Below, one piece after another: positions 42,863 through 51,802 of a stretch of DNA of 64,000 nucleotides (position 1 is the stretch's first letter; every line of letters begins with the position of its first letter). A program made the position numbers and the translations under genes. The notes beneath the pieces were generated by a model. That model did no database searches. It was not told where the DNA came from and was given only the letters and a program-made list of their open reading frames with translations. The stretch covers positions 682,001 to 746,000 of the forward strand of contig JALJCQ010000014.1 in NCBI GenBank assembly GCA_023091665.1, in the 5' to 3' direction. This DNA comes from Pythium myriotylum. Its lineage: Eukaryota; Oomycota; Peronosporomycetes; Pythiales; Pythiaceae.

Positions 42863-43118
42863 AGTAGTAATATATAGAACATTACGTGTACGTTTTTTTT
42901 TTCCAACGTTTCTCACACAACCCTACAGACCTTTCTATACCCTCTCAGATCAACAAACCTATTCCACACCTCCTTTCCACAAAACACAACCAAACCGACT
43001 TTCCTATGACCTCATTAAAAACAAGCACTTTTAAATCATTTTCCAACACCAAAAATTCGCGAAGGTTCGGGGCATAGCTGAGAGACACAGAAAAATATCT
43101 GGATTAGAGTATTTATTT
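42863..43118 (+). repeat. Polinton terminal inverted repeat, left
   Basis: Pairs with 63423-63673. First nine bases identical, next roughly 35 diverged, then about 94% identity over 205 bp (for example TTCGCGAAGGTTCGGGGCAT). Similarity ends at ...GATTAGAGTATTT. Confidence 0.95.
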
Positions 43119-43180
43119 TTCAATTCTGACATAAAATTAGTAAGTAGTATATAGGGATACACCATACACTACACATAAAA

Positions 43181-43489
43181 ATGTCTGTGATTTTAGAGTT
43201 CGGAAAATACAAAGGAAAAGCTCTTGAGGATGTCAATGATCAAGATGCGTCATACTGTCGATGGTTATACAACCAACAATCGGAAGACTCGGATATCAAA
43301 CGATTTTTGGACGACAAGTTCCAAGATGGAGACGATAGCTATATCATGCGGTGGGGCAAGCATAAGAACAAATCCGTAAAGTGGATTGTTGAAAACGATA
43401 AGCAATATTTCAATTGGATGTGTAAAAATGAGTATATCATGAATAAATGTCCATCACTGACGAAAAACTTGGGTGAATTTAATGGTTAA
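43181..43489 (+). CDS. Small protein with two tandem ExoX-C-like units
   Basis: 102 aa. Two copies of the FGKYKGK ... D..Y..W pattern: LEFGKYKGKALEDVNDQDA (residues about 4-31) and MRWGKHKNKSVKWIVENDKQ (about 55-82). This matches the short domain found C-terminal to exonuclease X-type proteins, proposed to bind nucleic acid; no exonuclease domain is attached. First gene inside the left TIR. Role in the element unknown; the next 240 bases are non-coding. Confidence 0.7.
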   Translation: MSVILEFGKYKGKALEDVNDQDASYCRWLYNQQSEDSDIKRFLDDKFQDGDDSYIMRWGKHKNKSVKWIVENDKQYFNWMCKNEYIMNKCPSLTKNLGEFNG

Positions 43490-43730
43490 ATTATTTAGTT
43501 TTTTTGATAAGTCCCAGCCATCTGTACACAACACACCAATCACACAAATGAGCGAGTTTGCAAGGTTATAGAGAAATTAAGGTGCTGTCCTTCCAGTCTT
43601 GTAGGTTGAGTGGGTTGATCAGTATACAAACCTTTGGCCAACTGCACTACAGCAACAAATCGACGGCAAATCGACGGCAAACAGACGTTAACGATTTCGA
43701 GAGGTTATGAAGGATGATAAGAAGATTGTA
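43490..43730. other. Short non-coding stretch downstream of the ExoX-C-like gene
   Basis: Contains a small direct repeat (AAATCGACGGC twice near 43656-43680). No ORF of note. Confidence 0.4.
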
Positions 43731-45515
43731 TTAAACCACTTCCGGATAAGGTATCAGTATCGCAAACTGCTCGATTGTTTGTGGTGTCTTCTTCGTGAAC
43801 GACTGGTAGTATAGTGGTGGAAGCAAGAAGTAGAGCCGATTGCCATTGGCACCCAGTTTTCCCAGATCATCTGCCGCACCGGCCTTGATCTCGTGCTTCC
43901 TTCCCACCGTCATTTGAAAACCACCGACATGCGGCATCCACGCGTCAATGGCGGTATAGTTTGATGTGCGTGGCACGTACAACTGATTTGCAAGTTGACC
44001 GACTTCCACGCGCTCCACTATTTGTCGTGGCTGCGAGGAACGCGGAATGTCAATTGTCTCTTCGTCTTCACTATCTGGGGTGCCTCGTTTGCGTTTGACC
44101 GTGTCGCGCTTTCGCATTTCAACGCCAGACAGCAACTTTCGACATTCAAAGGTCCCACCGTGCTCCAACAGATCCATCGCATGAGGCTCGAAGATGTATC
44201 CACACAGCGATTGTATGAGCGGGTTTCCATCACACGAACCCAAAAGGCTTTGCATCTTCGTGCGTTCAGATTGCCACTTCGTTCGAGCGATCACTTGCAT
44301 CGCCAGTTCTGATGCATATGCAACTTTGTACTCTCGATATGGTTCTTGACTGTGGATGTGAATCAAAGTCTGAATGATCTTGGTCTTCGAATTGATCTCA
44401 GAGTAGATGGACACCAACATAATGCAATCATCGAGAGAACAACTGCTGCATGCGGTCATCAGCAAAGCTTGTGGGTCTGATTGAATGTCTTGCATCACCA
44501 GACGAGGCACACCACCCAAGCACTCAAATCGATTCTCCCACACATCTGCTGCAGTTGGATACAGTGAAGCAATTGTCGCCAGCTCTTCCTTGGTCCAAAG
44601 TGGCATGTAGAACACATCTGGAGTCGGTACGAGCTTCTTGAATTCACCAATACAATCCCGTCGCGGTGTACTCACGAGCAGAGTCGAGCAATTAAGAACT
44701 GGGAACCCAGGAATCGTAGTTGGGTCGACTGAATCAACGAAGCACCACAAATCGGTCGACCAGAAATGGCGATTTCCAGCAAAAGGCAGCTGTTTGCAGA
44801 TCAACATCGACCTGCCATCGAAGTAGATTGGTGGTTCTGCAGTGAGAAACAGCACTCGTTTCTTGTCCTTGATCAACTTCCACATCACATAGTAGACGAA
44901 CACTGATTTTCCAATACCAGGCGTGCCAGTGATGACAACATACTTGCGGCGACTTGGATCCACTTTCAACAACGCATGTTCCGCGATGACTTTATACGAG
45001 GCACGAACGTAGAGCTTCTGACGTTCAGTCAACGGCAGCAACGACGAAAACTCGAGCCAACTGCCTACTTCGTCCACAGTGGTGAATTGTGAGAAAAATT
45101 CATCACTGCAGCGATCGAAAGCGCCATCTTGTGAAACAGATTGGACGGCTTCCGGCTTCGGAACCACCACCAACACGTGAATTTGCTTGGTTTTCGGTTC
45201 TGGCATCCCCTCGAGAACCTCCTCAAGGCCAAACTCCCCATCAAGTTCATTGTCTTCGTGTGTCAGCGCTTCGATTAGAGCAGTCTTTTCCCCTTTCTTG
45301 AGCTTCTTCACATCATCTGTGCTTGATTCGAGCCACGTGTCGTCGCCGTTCCTGGCGAGGAACAGATGCAGCTTGCGCGCAGAACATTTGATGTCTTCAT
45401 CCTCATCCTTCGCCTTGATAGCGTCCTTCAAGTGGTCCACCAACTTGCTCGCATCGATGTCGACTGCGAACGCGTTTCCCTTCACACCGGCGAGCGCACA
45501 CACCAGCGTCACCAT
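43731..45515 (-). CDS. Crinkler (CRN) family effector-like protein with P-loop NTPase domain
   Basis: 594 aa. The N-terminus (MVTLVCALAGVKGNAFAVDI) is the CRN ubiquitin-like header, with LHLFLAR at about residue 50 in the LxLFLAK position and IHVLVVVP at about 114 marking the header's end. Next is a P-loop NTPase (YVVITGTPGIGKSVFVYYV, Walker A near 215), then a C-terminal CRN block (AIDAWMPHVGGFQMTVGRKH; YYQSFTKKTPQ). CRN proteins are oomycete host-nucleus-directed effectors, also present in non-pathogens. No obvious signal peptide, as is common in CRNs. GC and codon use look host-like, unlike neighbouring Polinton genes, so I infer capture from an oomycete genome. The ORF is unbroken. Confidence 0.9.
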   Translation of the reverse strand: MVTLVCALAGVKGNAFAVDIDASKLVDHLKDAIKAKDEDEDIKCSARKLHLFLARNGDDTWLESSTDDVKKLKKGEKTALIEALTHEDNELDGEFGLEEVLEGMPEPKTKQIHVLVVVPKPEAVQSVSQDGAFDRCSDEFFSQFTTVDEVGSWLEFSSLLPLTERQKLYVRASYKVIAEHALLKVDPSRRKYVVITGTPGIGKSVFVYYVMWKLIKDKKRVLFLTAEPPIYFDGRSMLICKQLPFAGNRHFWSTDLWCFVDSVDPTTIPGFPVLNCSTLLVSTPRRDCIGEFKKLVPTPDVFYMPLWTKEELATIASLYPTAADVWENRFECLGGVPRLVMQDIQSDPQALLMTACSSCSLDDCIMLVSIYSEINSKTKIIQTLIHIHSQEPYREYKVAYASELAMQVIARTKWQSERTKMQSLLGSCDGNPLIQSLCGYIFEPHAMDLLEHGGTFECRKLLSGVEMRKRDTVKRKRGTPDSEDEETIDIPRSSQPRQIVERVEVGQLANQLYVPRTSNYTAIDAWMPHVGGFQMTVGRKHEIKAGAADDLGKLGANGNRLYFLLPPLYYQSFTKKTPQTIEQFAILIPYPEVV

Positions 45516-45654
45516 GTTTCCAATTGCTTTCTGAGAGTGAGGGACGTTCTTCCTATTCCTATTTCAGCCAATCAAATGGTGCAACCCAACGTTGGTTTGG
45601 GAGATTGAACAACTGCAGATACAAAATATATTTATCTATATAGACACAAAAAAC

Positions 45655-45912
45655 ATGGATATTACGTATCTATCCGATACCGATGATACTGGTTATGTTG
45701 ATGATGTCCAGCTCAATGAACCGGTAGATACCGAAATACTGAGTGATTTATATGAGTACCCCAAAATAGAAAAGCATTCAGCATCTGAAATAATACAGCT
45801 CTGTAAGGAAATTGATTTAATTAGTACAGCTATCAAGAGCCGGCATCAGAGATGCCTCGGGTTCCTCTGGAACCTACAGTGTCAGAATATCAACGAAAAG
45901 CACACTAACTAG
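45655..45912 (+). CDS. 85-aa acidic protein, unknown
   Basis: MDITYLSDTDDTGYVDDVQL ... ASEIIQLCKEIDLISTAIKS ... CLGFLWNLQCQNINEKHTN. Acidic N-terminus and a predicted helix. Starts 27 bases after a TATATAGA run. It converges on and overlaps by 8 bases the 3' end of the wHTH-like gene. Not recognised. Confidence 0.5.
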   Translation: MDITYLSDTDDTGYVDDVQLNEPVDTEILSDLYEYPKIEKHSASEIIQLCKEIDLISTAIKSRHQRCLGFLWNLQCQNINEKHTN

Positions 45913-46297
45913 GAAAAACACGTATTTTGTCGTATCCGTCATAATATTTGAACACAACCCCATCAACTTTATCATTTCGGATGTTCTCGATGATTGCTTT
46001 ACGCAACATACGATTATGTCCAGTATCGATGCACCATTGTTTGTATCTGGCATTCAATATTGTTAATGGGATTTCGAGGTAGTCTCCTTTACTAACAAAT
46101 CCATCCTTGAGTAAAGCTTCTCTATCTTTTGTAAATATCTCTTCATTAAAGTATTTTGAAATGGATGTTTCATCCTTTTTTTGAGCTAATTCAGAGCGAA
46201 GATACTCCAATTCTTTCATTATCGCATCAATTCTATGATCATCTTTTGGAGTAACTTCATTAACTCCAGTATCTCTATAACGTCTGATTCTATTCAT
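45905..46297 (-). CDS. Putative winged-helix DNA-binding protein
   Basis: 130 aa. N-terminal charged coiled-coil-like segment (IDAIMKELEYLRSELAQKKD), then PLTILNARYKQWCIDTGHNR...LRKAI, the YxxWC...G pattern of the winged helix at the C-terminus of viral primase-helicases, and a final GVVFKYYDGYDKIRVF strand region. Probably binds DNA; whether regulatory or replicative is unknown. Ends 10 bp before the protease gene stops, same strand. Confidence 0.5.
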   Translation of the reverse strand: MNRIRRYRDTGVNEVTPKDDHRIDAIMKELEYLRSELAQKKDETSISKYFNEEIFTKDREALLKDGFVSKGDYLEIPLTILNARYKQWCIDTGHNRMLRKAIIENIRNDKVDGVVFKYYDGYDKIRVFPS

Positions 46298-46307
46298 GAT
46301 TACTATA

Positions 46308-46847
46308 TTAACGAAGCGAAACTTCTGTGTTCAGGTCATAAAAATTTCTCAATAAGTTAGATCGATTGTGTTGTTTGCTATAAAGATACAACAGACTCCA
46401 TAAACCACAATAATTATCATAGGTCCCTTGAAACTGTTTATTATTACATTTCATATCACCCAGAATTCTTGGAGGCCCCAAACCCATCGAATCAAAGTAT
46501 TCATTGTTGCACACACAAACCCAATGGCCTACACCTGAGTCTAATCGAAGCAATATAATATAGCTTCCATTCCCTAGGGGGCCTCTGATTTTTCTAAAAT
46601 CTATTATCCCATCAATATGAACATTCAGCTGATTTGAGAGCTCTTGTAGTTCATTAGCAGTCGATTCACCCAATTGTCCGAGGACAAGAGAGCTGCGGCA
46701 ATCGGAGATTGCGGCAGCGTTGGTTTTACCGACCGCTGCTCTCGAGTCAAGGACTCTCGAGCTTCGCTCTAATTTATTTAATTTAAAAATCATTATGTAA
46801 TGCTTATATATATAGCTAATCATAATATAACAGGCATTAAACTTCAA
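46308..46847 (-). CDS. PRO: Adenain-like cysteine protease (maturation protease)
   Basis: 179 aa at most; a downstream Met (MIFKLNKLER) may be the start. Catalytic features: GHWVCVCNNEYFDSMG (His, then the Asp) and KQFQGTYDNYCGLWSLLY (Gln oxyanion residue and Cys-Gly). This is the Ulp1/adenovirus-protease fold used by Polintons and virophages to process capsid proteins. The N-terminal 40 residues are encoded by palindromic repeat DNA (about 46685-46775) with GCAATC-GGA-GATTGC and a GAGCTTCGCTC hairpin. The core protease begins at about QLGESTANELQEL. Divergent from the major capsid gene, 8 bp between starts. Confidence 0.85.
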   Translation of the reverse strand: MKFNACYIMISYIYKHYIMIFKLNKLERSSRVLDSRAAVGKTNAAAISDCRSSLVLGQLGESTANELQELSNQLNVHIDGIIDFRKIRGPLGNGSYIILLRLDSGVGHWVCVCNNEYFDSMGLGPPRILGDMKCNNKQFQGTYDNYCGLWSLLYLYSKQHNRSNLLRNFYDLNTEVSLR

Positions 46848-46855
46848 TTACAATA

Positions 46856-48631
46856 ATGAGTGATAGCACGCAATTAGCAGATTCGTTTTTATTTGACTCA
46901 ACTACTAGTCCTGATCCAGTTATTAGTGTGAGTAAAGATAAGCGTGTTGTAAATGTCGTTGATGACAACAACGGTTCGTATCAATCGGGAACTGTCATCA
47001 TTAATGCGACTTCACAACTAAATGGCTCGACTGGCTATGGCAGCCTTCGAGATTCTTATGTAGTAGTTCCGTATGTGGTAACAGCAAAGAATACTTCTGC
47101 CTCTGCTCTTAATGGTACTCTAAATCGGTTTGCTGTAGGATTAAAAGCTGGTGTTTGGAACATTGTTGATAAATTAGCGGTTGAAATCAATGGAAAATCT
47201 ATCATTACGAGCAATGACTATAAAAATTATTGGAACAATTTACGCGCTCAAACTGAATGGTGTGATGATGATTTAGCAAAGAACGGTGCAGATTGCTTTC
47301 TTTCTCCAGATGATGTATGCAGTCTAAACTTCCCACAAAGTGGTAGCAGTCCAGCAACATCAACGCAAGGAGATGGGTATGTTAATAATTCTGTCAATGC
47401 TGCCACGAGTGTAGCTACTGGCTTAATTCCTGAAACGACACCAGCTCTGAACACTGGATTAATCCAACGTCTTATGTGGAATCCACAGCAAATTGGTACC
47501 TCTGATGCCACTGGAGCAACGATTACAGCAACAAACCCTCTTGGTTGGCCTACAACACGAAGTGGATCAATTCTCGCTAAAATTCAACAGCAAGGTACTG
47601 GAGGGTATGTAGCAGGTGTAACGACAGCTGGTGGTGTTGCTGGTACTTGGTACTACGTATTAAAGATTCGTTTAGTTGATTTACATCCAATTTTCAAGGA
47701 ATTAGATCTTGTTGCAAACCCTCAAATCAAACTAACAATGACATTTAATACCGGCTTTGTTGATATCACAACCGCAACTGGAGATTTAATGAGCTTATCG
47801 TCTGTATCTTTAAACGGTTGCTCAACGGTCCCTGTAATGGTCGCAAGTGCTGCTACTGGTAATCCAAACGCAGGGAAACTAACAACCGGTGGAGCTGGTT
47901 CGCTTCGTGTTGCCTTTGGTGTTATGTCCAACAACATTACACAGATCTCGACTTCTGGTCAAATCTTCCCGTTTACAACGACTCGTCTATATATTCCTTT
48001 CTACGATATCGCCAATCAAAGTCAAATTGTTGCTAAACCTATTAAGAAAATCAATTACCTTGATTGCTATGCACAGTACTTTAAGGGGCGTGCAGGAACT
48101 GGACAGCAAAACTCTCAGCAAAACGCTGCATTTAGCTTTCAATTATCTGCTAGCTTAAAAAATATCAAATACGTAGCTCTGATCCCATTTAGCGAAACAA
48201 GCTCTGGGCATTTTGTAAGCGCAGCCAATACCGAACAATTCCAATCACCATTCGATTCAGCTCCATGGACTTGTCAAGCTGGAGCAAGCATTCGCAATTT
48301 CCAAGTAATGGTTGGCAATGAAAATGTATTCAACAAAACGCATGATTACTCATTTGAATCGTTCCAAGACGAAGTCAAAAAGCTCGGAGCTATTAATGGA
48401 TCTCTATCACATGAGACTAGCAATGGATTATTTGATTCCTACAAATGGGATGTTGGTCAGCGTGTTCTAATTGCAGACTGCTCTCGATTAACTAATCCAG
48501 ATGTGCCTCAATCTATCCTTGTCTCCGGCACTAATACTTGCAGTCAAGGAATGAATTGTCTCATTCTCGTCGTATACGGTCGTTCTATGAGTATCGATCG
48601 ATTAACAGGAGAGGTACTCGAATATGAGTAG
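46856..48631 (+). CDS. MCP: Major capsid protein, double jelly-roll type
   Basis: 591 aa. Early segments SLRDSYVVVPYVVTAKNTSA, KAGVWNIVDKLAVEINGKSI and NDYKNYWNNLRAQTEW follow the layout of Polinton and Polinton-like-virus major capsids. Later LHPIFKELDLVANPQIKLTM, TTRLYIPFYDIANQSQIVAK and KINYLDCYAQYF mark the second jelly roll, with the C-terminal LIVVYGRSMSIDRLTGEVLE. Expected to form trimeric capsomers of an icosahedral shell. ORF intact. Followed after 42 bases by a CGAAC-GAA-GTTCG hairpin and 112 bases to the convergent fibre gene. Confidence 0.85.
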   Translation: MSDSTQLADSFLFDSTTSPDPVISVSKDKRVVNVVDDNNGSYQSGTVIINATSQLNGSTGYGSLRDSYVVVPYVVTAKNTSASALNGTLNRFAVGLKAGVWNIVDKLAVEINGKSIITSNDYKNYWNNLRAQTEWCDDDLAKNGADCFLSPDDVCSLNFPQSGSSPATSTQGDGYVNNSVNAATSVATGLIPETTPALNTGLIQRLMWNPQQIGTSDATGATITATNPLGWPTTRSGSILAKIQQQGTGGYVAGVTTAGGVAGTWYYVLKIRLVDLHPIFKELDLVANPQIKLTMTFNTGFVDITTATGDLMSLSSVSLNGCSTVPVMVASAATGNPNAGKLTTGGAGSLRVAFGVMSNNITQISTSGQIFPFTTTRLYIPFYDIANQSQIVAKPIKKINYLDCYAQYFKGRAGTGQQNSQQNAAFSFQLSASLKNIKYVALIPFSETSSGHFVSAANTEQFQSPFDSAPWTCQAGASIRNFQVMVGNENVFNKTHDYSFESFQDEVKKLGAINGSLSHETSNGLFDSYKWDVGQRVLIADCSRLTNPDVPQSILVSGTNTCSQGMNCLILVVYGRSMSIDRLTGEVLEYE

Positions 48632-49905
48632 ATTGGAGCGAACGAAAAAAAATCAAGTTTTTTTGTTGACATCCGAACGAAGTTCGAGCGGCCGCCAGAC
48701 CGGAATCTATTGAGCTTTACTAAAATTATGCTTCAGCTCCATCTCAAGTTGCTTCACACGATTGAGTAATTTTTTTTATCATACAGAAGTTGATCGCTGT
48801 AATTTTACTATAATCAAGGTTCATCTGATATCCTTCTATGTCATCTTCATCCACTTTCTTCAAGTTTTCATTTGGTGTCATTGATAGTAAATTTATGTAT
48901 CCAGCTGCATACAAATCTTGACTAATGAAACCAATCTTTGGAATTGTTTCATCTGACCCTCTGTATTTGTATTCATAAACATTTAGATCATAGAATTTAT
49001 CGCAATAATCAGTGTCTAATTGGTCGATAATGTCCTTACATCTACGATCCGATGTACAATAAATCGAGGAACATTGAATAGGACCACCAAACATAGCAGC
49101 TACTGACACCGTAACGGGTCCCAATTGACTTGTTGTGTAAGCGGTGGATGTTCCAGTAGCATAAAGCTGGCCACCAACATTAAATGCATTCGAAACAATT
49201 CCACTAACGTGTAGAGTTGTACTTGGTGTTGTTGTGCCTATTCCCAGTCGTCCATTTGTATCAAGAATCATTTTAGTTGAGTTATTGATTCCGAATCGCA
49301 AGTCATTATTAGTCAAATTGCCCATCCAAGTAGCATTTGTGGTAGTTGTATTTGCTCCAGAGTTAATTTCAATACAAAAATCTATTGGAGACACATTGTT
49401 TGATTGCAAATCTAATACTTTCTGGTATGAACCATCAACATAGTTTGCGGAACCAAAGCAAGTAATTCCAGCGTTGGCTGTAGCATTAACAGCAATAGCT
49501 CCAGTTGATAAACAACGAAAAGTCTCTGATAAATTATTGGTCGCTGATTGAGTCAGAAACACTAGATCGCCAGCCGCAGCTGCTGTTCTTTGACATAAAA
49601 TTACTCCATGAGGCATGCCATCGCTAAGAGCGTTTCTAAAAGCTATTCCTGCAGCGTTATATTGACCATTTGCATTAGTTGTAGCCAGTATATTTAATCC
49701 AAAAGCACTTGCATTAGTAGTTCCGGTAGTCGTTGTTGCATCAGAGCTCGTTAAATTTATTTTTGAAATATTCGTGATGCTTCTGTTTGAATCAACCACA
49801 AGAGCTTTACTTGCACTTGCCGTCCCAGCGGTCGCTCCAGATAAAAAGTTTAATTCCGTAGCCGACGATGTAATTAATGTTCCACCAAGCTTTAATCCAA
49901 CAGTA

Positions 49906-51802
49906 ACGTATTGGACCAGTATAGTGCATAGCCCCAGTTTAGTGCACGGTGAGAGGTTAGAGCCAATCACGCTACGGAATTGGTCCATTTGGCGCGTGTG
50001 ATTGGTTCGTCATTTTTGGACCAGTTTTGGGCACGACAGAATCAATTTTCGCAACACAATATCAAATTCCAAAGATATGTGGTTGTGAGTGACAGTCTTG
50101 TGGTGTGAGGCCCAGATCAACATGGGGAAGCCTCGCGGTCGATACACATAGCTCGAGCTCCGTGATGCCCTCAATCGGGTCAGTTCCGGCGAGAAACATG
50201 CTCACGTCGCGGCGACGTCGCCCGTCAGTTTGCGTGCTTTGTTTAAGAAGAAGAAAGAGCTTGAACAGAGTGGCAATCTGTCGGGCAAACGGCGTGGCAC
50301 GAAGCCAGTGATTCCGGACGAGATCGAACGAGACATCGTGGAGTGGGTTGCGGCTATGCAGCGTGCTGGAATGCCTCCAACAAGAAGGGAGGTAATCCAC
50401 CGTGCAAACGAGATCAAGCGACGCATCGAATCCGTGCCTACACGTTCGGTCGCAACCAGCCAGCCACTTACATCAGGTTGGTACAAGCGCTTTCGAGGTC
50501 GTCACCCCGAGCTCGCTAGCCGTCGAGCTCAGCCACTCGCCCGTGTTCGTCGTGCCGTCGACACCGACCTGGTGTACACGTTGTTCGGCACTCTTGCCAA
50601 GCTCGTGATTGAGTGTGGCATTGGTCCAGCTCGCATGTTCAACATGGACGAGACATCGTTTTCTCCGGACACCACGAGTAAGGTGGTTCTTGCGATGCGA
50701 GGATCGCCAAATGTGTGGACAAAGGAGATGAAAGCCAGCTTTCACATGACGATAGTGGCAGGCATCAGTGCGTCTGGATTCGCGATCGCACCTATGATCA
50801 TCGTACCAGGCAAGCGAGTGCTCAAGACTGACCTCGCGGCGTTGTCTATCCCGAACACCTGTCTTACTGGAGCCCCCAAGGGTTTTAGCAACCAAGATGT
50901 GTTCAAGCTGTGGCTGCGCCATTTTCAGCAAGACCTTGTCCGTCACCGAGTCGAATTCCCGGTCATCCTCGTGCTCGACAACAGCTCGACACACGTCACA
51001 CCAGGTACTGCTTTATGTTCACATTTTCAAATTGTGTCTGACTTTGAACGTGAACATGCATTTGTAGAGTCTGTCGATATGTGCATCGACCTCGGAATCC
51101 TGCTGGTCGCTCTCCCGCCAAACGCAACGCACCTGTTCCAACCGCTCGATGTTGCAGTGTTCAGAGCATTCAAAGGCAATGTTCGAGACGCGTTGGAGCG
51201 TTTGATGTTCACCACGGATGCGTGTACGGTCACCAAGCGTGACGCCATCGTAATTGGCTCCAAGGCATACAAGAGTGCCATCATCGACAGTCCAACCAGC
51301 GCTGTGAGTGGCTTTGCGACAACGGGCATATACCCGCCCAGTCTACCCAGGATGCTCAGTCGTCTCAAGCTGTCGAAATCGGGTGGGGTGCGCGGGGAAA
51401 TCGGGACAGCTTCATGGCTGAAGAGAAAGCAGGTCGAGGTGAGAGAAGAAGTCCTTTTGCTGCCCCCTGACCCCAGCGACAGTTCGAAAAGGGCAGCAAA
51501 GAAGCGGCTGACAGTAGACATCGCTGGTAGACTCGTCACGAAAGAATTGCTGCAGCAATCGGTTGTCTAATACATCGTGCACAAAAGTGGTCCCCCAATA
51601 ATTGAGCCTTGGTATGTCCAATTTTCGATGAGCTGTAACTATGAACGAAATGAAGATGGAACAAACTGGCAGGTGTTCTGGCAATGACCGATATCCGTAG
51701 ATTCTACCAATCACCATCTCTTGAGGCAGATCGAAGAACTCTGATTGGGCGAAAGGATTTCCCAACCATCCTCAGATCGTGCACTCTACTGGTCCAATAC
51801 GT
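49906..51802 (+). mobile_element. Nested pogo-like DNA transposon
   Basis: Element 49910-51798 (1,889 bp) with terminal inverted repeats ATTGGACCAGTA(T/G)AGTGCA. It is flanked by ACGT at 49906-49909 and 51799-51802. The ACGT reading restores the fibre frame exactly, whereas a TA duplication, usual for this superfamily, does not. Contains one transposase gene. Confidence 0.85.
50230..51570 (+). CDS. pogo/CENP-B-like transposase (DDE_1)
   Basis: 446-codon open frame; first ATG a little upstream or alternative start near 50230. N-terminal helix-turn-helix with the CENPB-type pattern (KPVIPDEIERDIVEWVAAMQ; LTSGWYKRFRGRHPEL). The catalytic domain shows FNMDETSFSP (first Asp), PVILVLDNSSTHV (second Asp) and LPPNATHLFQPLDVAVFRAF (third acidic residue in PLD). 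The C-terminal tail is basic. Frame intact, GC-richer than the Polinton around it, consistent with a host-resident transposon that jumped in. Confidence 0.85.
   Translation: MRALFKKKKELEQSGNLSGKRRGTKPVIPDEIERDIVEWVAAMQRAGMPPTRREVIHRANEIKRRIESVPTRSVATSQPLTSGWYKRFRGRHPELASRRAQPLARVRRAVDTDLVYTLFGTLAKLVIECGIGPARMFNMDETSFSPDTTSKVVLAMRGSPNVWTKEMKASFHMTIVAGISASGFAIAPMIIVPGKRVLKTDLAALSIPNTCLTGAPKGFSNQDVFKLWLRHFQQDLVRHRVEFPVILVLDNSSTHVTPGTALCSHFQIVSDFEREHAFVESVDMCIDLGILLVALPPNATHLFQPLDVAVFRAFKGNVRDALERLMFTTDACTVTKRDAIVIGSKAYKSAIIDSPTSAVSGFATTGIYPPSLPRMLSRLKLSKSGGVRGEIGTASWLKRKQVEVREEVLLLPPDPSDSSKRAAKKRLTVDIAGRLVTKELLQQSVV

Noticed and set aside
42838..42906. Extended N-terminus of the right copy of ankyrin-type gene 5
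   Set aside because: The extra residues are translated from Polinton terminal repeat and are absent in the mirrored copy.
49909..51799. TA as the target-site duplication of the pogo-like element
   Set aside because: Possible by sequence, but leaves the fibre gene out of frame by one base, whereas ACGT restores it exactly.
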